Source of the DNA: Zizania palustris
Taxonomy: Eukaryota > Streptophyta > Magnoliopsida > Poales > Poaceae
NCBI GenBank assembly: GCA_019279435.1
Contig: JAAALK010000287.1
Location: 30,132,162-30,196,161 of the forward strand
DNA: 64,000 nt
Reading direction: 5' to 3'
The position numbers and the translations under genes are program-made. Under the pieces are notes generated by a model. It saw only the letters and a program-made list of their open reading frames with translations. It was not told where the DNA came from and made no database searches. Shown here piece by piece: positions 25,491 through 38,486 of the stretch; position 1 is the first letter of the stretch, and each line of letters starts with the position of its first letter.

Positions 25491-27084
25491 AGATGCTACG
25501 GTACTGGTTAACTGGATAGGAAAGCAATTCCTTAAAGTACGGAGATATGTTTTTACGGTCTTTAAAAAATAAAAATCAAATAGAAAAATTGTCGAGGAGA
25601 CATTTTATACTCCGGACCTCTAGAAATAATAATAGATATTTATATTTCAGAATTAAATATATAAAGAGAGGCCCCCCTAACTCTCTTTTCAGACGGACAA
25701 AGAGTTCGGCCTTTTGACCGGCTAGCTGCGTAGAAGAATCACGTGGCTAGTTGGGCAATTGTCCAAGGGAGGTACTGGTCCCAATCCATCCCATCCTATC
25801 CATCCTATCTGTTGCCAATCCAATTGCATCTGCAACTTTGCATGAACATCACATCAACAATCCAATTGGATCTCATCTTCTCTCCCCTAGTCTCACTCAT
25901 CACTATCCTAGTATCCTCCCAGTCCCAGGCTCCCAGCCCAACTGGACGCCAGTTTCTGGGAGAACTCGTCGTAATTCCAACTTCGTTTTCGCCTGTCAAA
26001 ATGGATAAGCAATCTATATCTCTCTAATTAAGCCTATATTGGCATATTGCACGTTAACTACAAAAATATATGGATGCTAATTCCGGCACGTTTGGTTTCC
26101 ATGAACTAAAATTTAGTAAACTATTTTTATGTATTTTTAGTCAATAAACATCGGGTGAACTAAAGTTTGGATTAAAGATTTTAATACTCTAGTCCACATG
26201 AGATTGGACTAAACTAAAGTAAAATGAGTTTTGGACATTTCCGTCCTCATTAAAACGTGTTGGAAACACTCATACCTCTTAATACAAAGATAAAACGGTT
26301 TTTGTTCAACTATATTTATCGATTTTAGTTAACGAAACTAAACAAGATATGACTTGATATTTATTAACCATAAATTCCGTGATTATTACATTGTAAAATG
26401 ATATAGTTGAAACATAAAATGTTTTTAATTGAAACTCTAAATCGATTATAACTGGATGTATATTAATTAAAAATTTATAAATTATTGAATCACGAATCTC
26501 ACATTTTTTAGTTCACCTTTTTTTTGAAAAGCGATTACGTCAAACTAGGATTAGATTCTGCACCCACTCCTGTCCGTGAACACTATTTTTTTTGAAATAA
26601 GATTTTAAAAACAAGCCACACTACCAAAATCGTGTCACGCCGTTCCGTGACAAAAATGTCCATTGTCGAGAGGTTTATTTAAAAATATTGTTTAAAAATA
26701 AAGCTCGATTTTTTAAATATCGTAAAAACAAAATGTTGAGCTCAGTTTTAAAAAATTCCTCTCCTCTATACACATGTCAGTCACATCTAGTATTTTTCAT
26801 CAAAGATAAGAATTAAGAATAAACTCAAACAAATGCATTATGTATTATTTACTATGTTTTAAAATACAAACTTTTTATTTGCAGGAGATATTTTTATGTA
26901 ACAAAATTAAATCTATATTACTTCAAAAGAAGCTAGAGGTGATAAGTCCACCGCCACTACTTTTCTTACAGTAAATTAAAATTCTATAATTTAACTTTGT
27001 TCATTTTATATTTACATGTTGTTTTTTTAATATTATAGTTTTTTTATAACACACAACTCAAATATATGTTAGAAAAGACATTTA
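25491..27084. other. Intergenic, MITE remnants only
   Basis: AT-rich spacer between the EAR-motif and KNOX genes. Around 26083-26345 there is MITE-like sequence (cacgtttggtttccatgaac, repeated 'aactaaa' motifs) whose ends I could not fix. No gene seen. Confidence 0.5.
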
Positions 27085-27343
27085 GGGCCTGTTTAGAGAA
27101 ACTTCTAACAGTTGCAGCTACTTCTACAATGTAAAGCTGAAATAAACAGTTCAGATTCTAGTTCAGGTTATGGGAATCTGTAGCTGCATAATCTAAAAAT
27201 AAACTAGAATTCAGAAGCTTTAAAATACCAGTTTCTCCATATTCTCATCAACTAGATACTTAGACTATCCAACTATAACCATGACTAGCTACTAACTAGT
27301 TACTCAAAATCTTTTACTATCAAAAGCTTATCTAAATATACCT
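27085..27343. mobile_element. Tourist-like MITE upstream of KNOX
   Basis: The left end GGGCCTGTTTAGAGAAACTT pairs imperfectly with the complement of the right end (GGTATATTTAGATAAGCTT). TTA flanks it at 27082-27084 and 27344-27346. It ends about 220 bp before the KNOX start codon. Confidence 0.75.
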
Positions 27344-27564
27344 TTAAAAATAGAGAACAACTTGTCCGGAAAAGGACTACTATTCAACTTGGCAACGGCA
27401 AGAGGAGAGCATGGAGGCGCCAACTAAACCCACCCTATTCCGCACGCATCCGTCTCCCCCCTTATCGTCATCCGCCGCTCTCCCATTCGCACCAACCAGA
27501 CGCCCCGGCCCAACCGCCGCCGAGCTCGCTCGCCGCCGGTCGCCGGCGGCGACAAGGGGGGGCC

Positions 27565-30491
27565 ATGGCGTTCCACTACCCAGACCACGGGCTCGGGATG
27601 GACCCGTCGGCCTCGTCGCCCAACCCTAGCTTCTCCCAAGGCAGCGCGGGGGGAGGTGGAGGGGGAGGGGAGAGGGAGAAGGCGGCCGTCGCGGCGCACC
27701 CGTTGTACGAGCGGCTGCTCGAGGCCCACGTGGCATGCCTCCGCGTCGCCACCCCTGTGGACCAGCTCCCGCGCATCGACGCGCAGATCGCCGCCCGGCC
27801 GCCTTCCCTCGCTGCCGCCTCCGCCGCCGCAGCCGCCGGTGGGCCCTCCGGTGGCGAGGAGCTCGACCTCTTCATGGTACGGGTCACGACTCCCATCTCC
27901 CTACCACCCCTCCCTCTCCGCCTCTTCCTGCGTGCTCCGCGATCAGCTGATTTGCTACTGGCCGGGAATTGGGATTAGATCATTAGAGGGAAAAAATGGA
28001 TTTCAAGTCTATTTGGATCATCTTCCGTACTAGATTTTTTTTTCAGTTCTCTGCAGCTACAATGATAGTTGGTGCGTCACGCAAGGCTTCGCATGTCCGC
28101 ATCCCAGTTCTACATGCGCTTCTCTGTTCTGTTGCACTTATTTGATAATAACTTTACACCTCTGCGCTGTGCGGATGATTGGCTGTCGGCCAAATTAGAT
28201 AGAGAACTCTGGCTAAGGTTCACTCAGTTTCATTATACATTGAAAACCAGCACAACTGCACAAGGGTGAAGTGGTGAACTTCCTGTGGTTATTGCATTAT
28301 TAAAGTTTGTTTGCAACTGTACACGTAGAACTTGTAGCATTACAATATGCTGCTGATGTCTTAGTGGCTTCCTCACAGTGAGCAACATACTGTGGATATT
28401 GATGGTACTCAGTGGCTTATTGTAGATTTAACCTAATATTACTAAGTGCTTACATGGAATCATGGACTGTTTGCTCGAGAGAATTGTAACATCCATTGAT
28501 AACTGATGATTTTATCATTTTAAGCTAGATATATTATTGGTTCAGTGTCCTTCATCAGAATACCTTTTAAATGAGACAAAAAAAATCACATATATGAGAG
28601 ATAGATTTAATCTTTGCTGTCAAGTTAATAAGTTATGAACCCTCTGGTACTCCTTATTTTGGAAATGAAAATGATGTTGACCTATGTCATCATTTTTTTT
28701 TCACAGGGAAGCCTTCGTTTGGACTCTAACATACTTCTATTTATTGCAGACACATTATGTGTTGCTTCTTTGCTCATTCAAGGAACAACTTCAGCAGCAT
28801 GTGCGCGTTCATGCAATGGAAGCAGTGATGGGTTGCTGGGAGCTTGAACAGTCTTTACAAAGTCTGACAGGTAGATGAATGCTTCGATCTGCTCGTATCA
28901 ATTCAGTAGGTGACTGAAAAATCCAAACATATGCCTTTGTGGTTTGATTGATAATATTCATGCAAGCCGATTGCTTCAAGTTGGTCTTGGTACAATTGCA
29001 ATGGGAAAGTATGAAGTACATCAATATAAACTGAAACGAAAAAACTGATCTCGACATATTGCAACATTATTTATTTCAAACTAAGAGCATATGTTCAACG
29101 CCTTTTCAAATTTCAACCATCACTTTGGCTAGAATTATTCTTGACTTGAATAGTTGAATCTGTGTAGTTCCACACTTCCACATCGAGCCTCATTCAGGAA
29201 AAATAGTTTATGGTGTGTGGCTCTATAAGCTTAGGATTAAGTAAACTCTACCTTAGAGGTAATTAATGCCTATCTTACAAGCAACTGTAGCTGCCAACTA
29301 TGATTTAACATCTTAGATATGCCATAATTTTGTTCATTTTATGGGCTCTACTGCACACTGATTTTGATCAGAATCTCAAAGGCATGTGTGAGGCCTTGGC
29401 AACAATTCTTCTGAGTTGATCTAGACTTGGATAGTATTGACGGGGAATGAAAACAAGAGTTAATGTTGTAGTGTGATAAGACAATTATTCACCAATTTAT
29501 ATGGAGATATGGGCAAGGTTTTTCATTTCAGCATTTTGCTTGAATTTGTATCTTAATGTGTAGATATTACAGAAGGGACTTAGGAGAGGGACAAATAAGA
29601 TGTGGCATGAGTCTTCATATGTCAGCCTACCCCTATAGCTGAATTTTGGGAACATCTAAATAGCTAGTTAAGTAGTATGGTGGTAATAATCAATGCAAGG
29701 CACAGCTGAGTTATGATCGGATGATTGGTTCTGCAGGGGCATCTCCTGGTGAAGGCACCTGGAGCAACTATGTCTGATGATGAAGATAACCAGGTGGAAA
29801 GTGAAGCCAACATGTATGATGCAAATGATGGGTCAGATGGCATGGGCTTTGGTCCCCTAATGCTGACTGAGGGTGAAAGATCCTTGGTTGAACGTGTAAG
29901 GCATGAATTGAAGAATGAGCTTAAGCAGGTAACTTTGTGTGCTTCGAAATGCTTCGCGCATCATCATAGGGAAGTGTTGACTAACCAAAATATCCTGCCT
30001 GTAGGGGTACAAAGAAAAGCTTGTTGATATTAGGGAAGAGATTCTTCGCAAGCGTAGAGCTGGTAAACTTCCCGGTGATACTGCGTCTGTATTGAAAGCT
30101 TGGTGGCAAGCTCATTCTAAGTGGCCATACCCAACTGTACGTGATACCATGTTAATACTGTTTTCCAAAACTAATTATGGTATCAATTGCGGGTCATGAC
30201 GAGCAATTCTTTCCACACACATTCAGGAAGACGACAAGGCTCGCCTGGTGCAGGAAACAGGGTTACAACTGAAGCAGATCAATAACTGGTTCATTAACCA
30301 GCGCAAACGAAACTGGCACAGCAACCCAGCTTCCTCTGGTGAGAAGACCAAGAAGAAAAGGTACCGCACAGGAAGACTATGCCTTATTGTTTCGTAATAA
30401 TCTCTCGACGTTTTGTTTACCGATTCCACTCTGTTCATGCACGCCAAAAAGAAACGTTACAGGTGATGGCGGCGCTGAGCAATCGTGGTAG
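27565..30491 (+). CDS. HOS59: Class II KNOX homeobox gene (KNAT3-like), 1-base frameshift in exon 3
   Basis: TALE-class homeodomain transcription factor acting in the nucleus. Exons 27565-27876, 28750-28870, 29737-29928, 30005-30136, 30227-30360 and 30452-30491 all have clean splice sites. Domains: Gly-rich N-terminus; KNOX1 from about residue 44 (HPLYERLLEAH); KNOX2 across exons 1-2 (ELDLFM, THYVLLLCSFKEQL); then exon 3 (SDDEDNQV...ELKNELKQ), ELK (GYKEKLVDIREEILRKRRAGK) and homeodomain (WWQAHSKWPYP, INNWFINQRKRNW). KNOX II genes generally promote differentiation and secondary-wall programmes. The exons total 931 bp, one more than a multiple of three. Around 29757-29760 'acct' stands where one Thr codon is expected, so the normal splice form stops at TGA 29775-29777 after 157 residues, before ELK and homeodomain. 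The symbol is from recalled similarity to rice HOS59 and is not checked. Confidence 0.88.
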
Positions 30492-31671
30492 AATGCAAGC
30501 AGTACGTTTATCGCCAAGAGTGTAGTATACTCCATCGTTCTGATGTTGACAAGATCTGGAGACCGGGGCAAAGACGTCATCGAAAGCGGTAGCAAAATCA
30601 TAAGGTGGTATTGACTTTTGGCAGCATGGCATCTCGTGCCCGCTGATGTGATTTGTGAAGGAATGTGCTGTATAACCGAGGAACGGAAGCAAGTGTTGTA
30701 TACTGTACGTAGTTGTGTATCCCACTTATCATGTAACTGTATTTTAGCAGCATTAAGAGTCGGGTTTGATGTTCTCTGTCGCGGTGCAATCTGCAGGGTA
30801 TGATGTGTTGGTAAAATCACTTTCTGTTCAAACTAGCACCCGAAGGCTCCGGGTAAAATGCCAATTCACAGCGTGTCAGCAATACACGTACCCCGCCTAC
30901 GAAAACTGCATAAATTCTTTCTAATGCCTACACTTACGGGGTATTTGATGCACATGAGTAACTAAGCAGCTATTTTTAACACAATAATTAAGCAGTTGTC
31001 TCCGGGCTAATTCTGCTGGCCCTGCAAACGGTGGCAGCTGGTGTGGTGATGCTATTGCTACGGCTTACACATGAGTAAAAGTAAAACAGATGCGACCTGC
31101 ACCATTCTAAGACAAAACGAAGCCAAATTACTCCCTTAGAAGTTAGAATTGGTCTAACTAGTGACTAGTGAGCACGCGAAGTTCCAACCATTTGTCTTTC
31201 TTGGTATTTTTCAACGGGCTCATCGTCAACATGGAAGCAAAGGTTTAATTCGCCTCCCCCAAATCCCAAGCACAAGATGACTTGGATAGTACTGTTAATT
31301 AATCGTCAAATCATGCCAAATCACTGATTAAGTCTATATTTAGATAATATTCTAATATGAACTACTATGAAGAAATAATCTCAGTACGTTCTATACGATC
31401 GTTTAGTATCTGTACGAGTAGGAATGAAACAAATGTTTCTTATTTTCTGTAATGTTGAACCGTTCCCGTTTCATTCCTATTGTTACACCGAACCAAACGC
31501 TATTTAAGCTGTATCGTGTGAATTGTAAAGAAAATTATTCGATGTCCACGTGAATTGAGGAAAAAACTGCATCGAATGGTACTTTGAACTCGAAACCTTC
31601 GAACCAAATATTGATATCTGCAACCCATGAAAGCTTCTGCTGCCGCGGCCGGTGGCTGCAAGCAATGGTTG
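30492..31671. other. KNOX 3' region and spacer
   Basis: Presumed 3' UTR followed by AT-rich sequence between convergent genes. Open frames at 30377-30820 oppose the KNOX transcript and have no domain signature. Nothing else seen. Confidence 0.5.
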
Positions 31672-31992
31672 CTAAGAGACCGAGACGGCGGCCGGCGGCC
31701 GGGAAGGCGAGAAGCTCCGGTAGAGCAGGCCGTCGGCGCGGTGGTCCGAGCCTTCGTATTCCTCCTCGTCGTCGTAGACCTGGACGTTGGAGCCCTCGTC
31801 GAAGTTGAGCGCGTAGCTGAGGGGGTCGTACCGGAACTCCCCCGGCGCGCCGACGCGGCGGCGCCACTGCGCCACCGTGTCACCCAGGCTACCACCGCCG
31901 CCGTAGCCGAAGCAGCAGCACACCGTGGCCCTCAGCCTGTCCCGCAGCGAGCTCAACGGCGACGGCGACGGCGAGGAGGCCTCCGTCTCCAT
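31672..31992 (-). CDS. Small plant protein with YDPLSYALNFD motif
   Basis: An uninterrupted frame of 106 residues starting at ATG 31992 (METEASS). It contains a Cys/Gly-rich stretch (CCCFGYGGGG), a short helix with WRRR, then EFRYDPLSYALNFDEG followed by an acidic stretch with a run of glutamates. I recall the motif FxYDPxSYALNFD as conserved in a family of small, uncharacterised plant proteins; no molecular function is known to me. No signal peptide or membrane span is seen. GC-rich codon use matches grass genes, unlike the flanking AT-rich DNA. A TTG codon nine bases upstream in the same frame is not needed. Confidence 0.75.
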   Translation of the reverse strand: METEASSPSPSPLSSLRDRLRATVCCCFGYGGGGSLGDTVAQWRRRVGAPGEFRYDPLSYALNFDEGSNVQVYDDEEEYEGSDHRADGLLYRSFSPSRPPAAVSVS

Positions 31993-32250
31993 TAAAGCCA
32001 ACCAGCTGATCTAGTCAGCTTACTAGCTGATTGATTACTAGCAGTAATCAGGTTGGTGGTTAAGTAGCAGGAAACCTAGCGAAAAGACGGAAATGGACAT
32101 TGACGGCACGCATGGAGGGTAGGGGTAGATCGGGGAATCCAGCATGGTCATCTCATCTACTTCTAATGTTTTCTTTTGCACCAATTATCCTCACTGTCCA
32201 TCGACACTTCGATTCAGTTAAACATAGTTCGGAAGTAACCAATTTCAGTA

Positions 32251-32457
32251 CTACGTCCGATTAACTTTAAATGATGTTGTTATCTTTTTAACTTAACATT
32301 TGACCATTCGTTTTATTCATTTTTAAAAAATATCATTTTTTTATAATTTGTTTATTATAACTTATATTTTTATATATTTACATATTTTTTTGGAATAAGA
32401 TGAATGGTCAAATGTTATAAAAAATTAATTGTGTCATTTATAAGTTAATGGAGAAAA
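32251..32457. mobile_element. Stowaway-like MITE, diverged
   Basis: Preceded by TA; the left half 'ttaactttaaatgatgttgttatc' and the right half 'gtcatttataagttaatgg' are inverted copies. The middle matches the MITEs at 6751-6982 and 46998-47234 (ttgaccattcgttttattca). Confidence 0.65.
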
Positions 32458-32700
32458 TACCTGACTTGATTTTTGCGTGCATTTGGGAAGCCAAGAAAAA
32501 ACTGATCAACACGAGTAACATAAATTGTCAACAAATGACAATAGGACGAGGAGAGATAAGGAAGTCCAATGCACGTTAGTATTCTCATGACCCATATTGT
32601 TGTATGACAACCGAGTCCTCACTCCTTCTAAAGTGCTGATAAGAAATGCCACTCATATAATCTCTCAAACTAACACCGCTTATGGTAAGAAATCTCAATT

Positions 32701-35700
32701 CTAGTTTCTGTTCCCAGGGCGGCGGCGGCTGCTGCTGCTGCTGCTGCGGCTGCTGCTGCTGCTGTTGCTTGCAGATGATACAGAAGCATCTGCCACAGCA
32801 GCCTGGCGTTCAAAATTGGCTATCAAACCTCTCAGCTGTCACAAGAGGTTGATGGATCAGTAAGCTGCTTTAGACAATAAAACTACAAAAAATGTAAACA
32901 CTACACAAACGATTGCACCCATAAACAGGAGATGACCAAAGATCCACGTTTCTCCCTTTTTGCAGGGTCAAATGGTCAATCCAATGAGCTATTTTTTTGC
33001 TTGGAAATGGCACACAAAGTACCTTGGGACCATGAGATAGAATGCCATAGGACAATAGATATGTGCATATCATAACATAAAACTTTTCGGAAACAAGTGA
33101 CTAACCTATGAACTATGATAGTATGAACACGCCAAGTAGCTGTAGTATCCGTGAACATGTCTAAAAAAGATACTACAAGAGAAATAACTATGCATGCCAG
33201 ATGCTAACATGATAACATCATTTGCATATCCGTGATAAAGGCATGCAATATTATGAAAAGAAAAACATACAATTTGCTCAAAACAACAGTTACTTTAAAC
33301 ATACTAACCTCCTCTTCCAGCTTCTCAGTCTTTTCATCTTTCAGTCTAAGGGCAGTTTGCTCCCTATAATAAAATCAAGCCAATTTTGATCTTGAGTACA
33401 AGAGAAACTATAAACTGAAACTGTTTTAATTTATAGATTAACGTGATTTTCTGTCTAACTTCAACAACTGCAAGGAAATTTCCAAAATGACCAAATATAC
33501 ACTTTGGTCATTCAAATCACAACTCACAAGATGTGTAGCAAATTGAACTGTGCATAGACAATTATTTGACAGGCAATGAAACACACAAAGCTTATTTACA
33601 CTAATCTAACCTAGCTGCAAAAATGACAGGATTGTATCAAACAAGAAGAAATGATTCAGAAATCGATCCTGTGATAATTTGAATGACATTGAAGAAAGAT
33701 ACCTTTCTTTTGCTTTTTGAATCCTGTCTTTCCACATCTCCAAATTTTTTACAAGATTTTCATTAATCTAAAAAATATCAAAGGAATTATGAGTGCATAA
33801 GTCGTAAAGGTCCCTGGTTGCAGTAATTCTTAAACTCCAACATTCAGATTCAGTCTTAACAAATAGTCAAGTGTTTAATGCTTACATCATCAAGAAACCT
33901 TTTCTCTTCTATGCACTTATCAAGCTTTGCTTGAAACTTTTGTGTTTTTATGCCCACCACTTTCTCGATAGCAGCAGCAATTTCCTTCTCGTTCTCATCT
34001 TTGAGGTCTAGCAGAAGTGACTCATAGTACTACACTAGCACCAAAACCAAAACTATATTAGAAATAAAACCAAATTTTACAAGACCTGATACCCTTCCAA
34101 TTAATATGTACTGATTTGATAAGCCTTCCAAATATAGAGACCAACAAGAAGTGATAAAAAACATCTACCAGACAAACACAAGAATGCATAAAGTATGCCA
34201 ACTTACATTTCTTTGTTTTTCAAGCTGAGATGTGAGGAGACCATTGTACTCTTCAACAATCTAAAAGGGAAAATATACAGTTGTAAAAGAAGGAATGCAG
34301 AAATGTAACACGATGGTATAACTAGTGATTTCCACAAAACATTATTTAATCAATAAATTACAGCTTCAACTTTACTGTCGAGTAGAGCTTCACTGATCCC
34401 AGAATCATCACTGCTTATTGAACACAGACCATCTGCTGAATGATCACCATAGCAATTGTACTCAACCAGCTTCCCGACTGTTTTTGATTGAATTAGACGA
34501 TGTACATAGTTGTCCCCAGCATAATCCCAAATCTTCTGTGTTTCTAATTCAAGTGAATAGCCGTGTTCTGTTTCTTTCCAGTGTTCAATAGCATGACCAC
34601 CTATAGCATGACCACCTTTATACCTACGAGAATTTTAACTCCCTGAATAAAATCAAATCTGTTTTTGTTTAGTGAAATCAACATCTTCCAGAGTTAACAT
34701 GAAATACCTTCCACATCCAACATAGCCACAGATTACACAAATCCAAAGATTTTCTGATGTTCCACAAACTGAACACATGGATTTCTCTGACTTCTGTTGG
34801 CAATACCTACAAACCTGGACGATATTTTCAAACATAAACACAAATAGACTTGTTGCAGTGAGAAGAAAAAAGTTCAGGAATCAGGATTTTCTAAAACCAT
34901 AAAAAACAAACAAACTAATGAATGACATTCATAAATACCAACCAATCTCCTAATAAGGATTAACTTGGTAACAGCTAAAAATCCTATTAGATGTTGATAG
35001 ATTGGTTAAGTCATTATATCTTCATTGTAATCTAGAAGGTAGTAGGATAAGAACAGTACAATGGTGCAGCTAGTAAACTAATATAAACTTAAAGAACTCA
35101 TGAAGTAAATAAATTTTCTTAAGATCTTACTGGGCACAAAGAGTCTGTCCATTTCGATATGCAAGAACAGTGGAAAGAATGGTTGCATATTGTAGTAAGA
35201 ATGCCTCCAAGGTCTTGGTCAAGTCGTTCTATTGAAAATGGAACAAGATAATGGCAAAATCAACATGAGTTCCAAAAATACAGTTTGGGCTTAAGTAAGA
35301 AAATAAATGTAGAAAACTACTCATGGTCGCATATAAATGTTTTGGGCATCAACACAGTTCTCAAAACACAACCTCAACAACTAATTTCTATTGTAAAACA
35401 TTTATAAAACCTGATAAAATTATAACAGCATGAAAGTACTTTCTAAGTCAAAGTGTCAAACAGGCTTGATTTTCATGCATCAAATCTAAATATTTTAAAA
35501 AGATATTGGTACTCAAAATTTGGAATATTTGACTATATGTATGTCCAAAATGACATGTATTTTGAAAATGCAGGTCAGCGAACATTTCTAACCAGTTTAA
35601 TAAAATACTGAGAAGTGCTTAGATATTTCAAATTTGCACTAACAAATTGAGATAATGAGATGTTCATTACATTATGATATTTTGGTAAATTTCTAGAGTA

Positions 35701-36700
35701 CCTCAAAACATCTGAACATACCAAGGCATTCTGAGCATGTAGGTTGTTCAGCTGAGCTTGTAACTGAGCTATGTGTGTGCTCAATCAATTGAGTGAAGTG
35801 AATGTCTTCCACAAAACGAACACGGCAAACATCACCCTGCAGCGCATCAAACTCCCAATCAATCACCAGTCATCACAGCAAACATTTACTCATAGCAGCA
35901 GAAAACTAAGGTATTCAGCAGAATCAAAGCAATCCAACACCTCCAGTGATGAGAGCTGCCTCCCATTAAAGTGTTTGTAGAAGCTATCTGTGGAGCTCTG
36001 AATGTCGAACTTTATAAGGACGCTATACTGATCCTCCACCCCATCAATCCTACAACATAGCCACCAATTAACGCTTCAATTCATACATCGTACATACATC
36101 AGATTATTAGAACCATCCATGCACATCAAGTTGGTCAGTTTTGAGGTATATCGACACGAAGCACATGATCGACATAATTGATTGCAATTTTGATCCTGTA
36201 TCTACTACCAAGATTTACCAAGAAACTATCGGAATGAAAATTGCGACCCAATGGAGCCAATAAGGCAGGCGAGGCAGCAGGGATCAAGGGAAGCTGGGAG
36301 GGTACCTGACGATGCGCATCTCGAGCATGCGCGGAACGAAGTCGCCGCAGAAGCGGAAGAAGTCGGCATAGGTCATGTGGTTGGGCACGGCCGGCACGCA
36401 AACCCGCGGCTTCCTTCCTACCTACAACCGTGCGCGCGAACGAGCCTTGAGACGTCACTACAGCATACAAATGGGCAAGCCAATGCGAAAACCTTAGAAT
36501 GGGTAGCTTACCGGGAGAACGGATGAGGACGAGGAGGCGGCAGCGGGTGGGTCGGGGTGGAGGAGGACGACGCCGCGGATCTCCTCTATGCGTGGGTTCC
36601 CCGAGGAGAAGGACACGGACTCGAGCGAGCTGGCGGACGATGAAGTCGACGCGGAAGGGTCTAGAGATGTGGATTCTCCGCAGTCGCCGGTGGTCGCCAT
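32701..36700 (-). CDS. BRAP2/BRIZ-type E3 ubiquitin ligase (RRM-like, RING, ZnF-UBP, coiled coil)
   Basis: Homologue of human BRAP and Arabidopsis BRIZ1/BRIZ2, ubiquitin ligases that in Arabidopsis act together and are needed for germination. Twelve exons: 36700-36512, 36421-36306, 36049-35941, 35836-35722, 35228-35131, 34814-34708, 34623-34372, 34260-34207, 34029-33896, 33767-33713, 33363-33309 and 32835-32701. They sum to 1419 bp (472 residues) with consistent phases. After an acidic Ser-rich start come the BRAP2 N-terminal domain (VCVPAVPNHMTYADFFRFC), a RING (CSECL...CNHSFHCSCISKW...CPVC), a ZnF-UBP (CSVCGTSENLWICVICGYVGCGR...GGHAIEHWKETEH) and a long charged coiled coil. The last exon ends in a Ser/Arg run encoded by a triplet repeat. 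It should act in the cytoplasm, with ubiquitin bound by ZnF-UBP. Confidence 0.93.
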
Positions 36701-38486
36701 GGCCGGGGAGGCGCTGGCGGCGAAGAAAATCTCTTCCGCCCGAGAGCCCGAGAGCGTGCGAGAGCGTGTCGTTTCCTCCCGCAGTTTTGACTTCAAAAAT
36801 TTTTGCGCTGTTTCGTTTCTGTTAGTAGTTACGTCCTAACCGACAGGCGGGGCCCGCCTGTCAGTGTCCGGGGTGGATGGTCGCACCCGCGAGGCGCGAG
36901 GGATCTGTAGTTGCTCTCCCGGCGCGTCCGCCGCCGGCGATCCGAGCCGCCGCGACCGCCTCCTCCTCCAGTTCGGCACTCCTCTTTACGTTTGTTACGA
37001 GGTGATTGACGGTGGGAGGAGGATCGGGAAGGGTGAGAACTCTCTTCGCACTGGGGAACTGGTTGCCCGCCAAGGCGCCAAGTGTTCGACCTAATGGCGC
37101 GCCGCCGTAAAGGGCAACCGTGCTAAATTTTTGATGCTATGTTAGTGTGAGAGAGACACTGAGATATGAAACCAGTGCAGGCATTTCGAGCGATAATTTA
37201 CAGTTTGGTGCAGCTACCAAGTTACCGTCAGCTTATCGCTTGTTGAGGCGAATTCTCTCTGCACATGTCCTACCTTCATCTTCCATGTGAATTTCGTTTG
37301 TTGTTATCTAGGTATGAATTTAGCTTGAAAAATATGATTTATCCGCCTCTTTTAGTGTTCACAGTCTAGTTTTCATGTTGTGTGACTTTACAGGAAAGCC
37401 AGATGTTGCTGGTTGGGCTTCAAATATCATATGTTCATGCCTGCTGCTTACCATCATATCATGGACCATCTATATGCAATTATGGGTTGGCCCATTGGAC
37501 TTAGACCCCTAAGTTGAGATTTATGTCTCATTTGGCATTGTGGAAGTTGTTTAAAGATCTGCATGAACCATTGACTTCATTCCTGTTCCGGGTTAGCAAT
37601 TTGTAGTTCTGAATTCGGTATTCAAAGTGCGGCTAATAGTTGATGAGTAACTAGATACATCTCTGTTCAGGCATTGTGGTACCTGAGAGTCTGAGACATG
37701 TATCTTCATGCTGATTTTCTCTGTTAGTGTCTACTATTCTAATTTAGTATTGTTCATCATGCAGATCCATCGACCAATTACTGACAATTACAACATTATT
37801 ACGCATACACATGTTCTCATCTTGCTTTATTACTGAGACGGTTTGAAGGTTTTAACCTTAAAGACATCAATTCTTCTTCGAAAGTTCCGAAGGGTATGGT
37901 TATTTGAATTTCCTTTTTTTTAATTTTTTTCTACCCATATTTATGCTTTTTCTAATGATTGAGTGGACCATGGCTGGTTATCTCTTATCTGTAATAAATT
38001 ATGAATATCTTGAGATTTATGCTCCTTAAAACCTCCATTTTCTTTCTGTATTACTACCCTTTCATTGTTAACATGACTTGGACAATAATACAAAACCCAT
38101 TTGATATGATAATAATGGTTTTACCACTTATGTTTACATGCCTTCCTGGCATGACAAAATCACAAGATCAACTGCCATCTAGTTATTTTCCCTTACTAAA
38201 TGAATACTAGTTTAAATCTACTTCTGTACTCACATGTTACCCCACTCACCAAATAGTAATTTACTTTTGAGTTTTAACCCTTCCAGTTTTCATGAAGTAG
38301 AGATATGCCATCAAACTATATGGTGCATGTATCTTCACCGTGGTAAGGACAACACAATAGACAATACCAAGAAATTACAGCAGTTAAAACTCATAGAAAA
38401 TCCAAGAGGAAAAGTATGGTTAGTTCCAGTCAAAGTCAAGGAGAGAGAAACCCCATACCTGTAACTAGACTGATCCTTTTCTATAA
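36701..38486. other. Upstream of BRAP2: GC-rich island then AT-rich spacer
   Basis: 36840-37110 is GC-rich and reads like a promoter or first exon of a divergent transcript on the plus strand, but no frame continues into a recognisable protein. From 37110 the sequence is AT-rich with no exon I can support. Confidence 0.4.

Noticed and set aside
27411..27729. Alternative upstream start for the KNOX gene at 27411
   Set aside because: That ATG is in a different frame from the KNOX1 domain. The ATG at 27565 gives the family's MAFHYPDHGL start.
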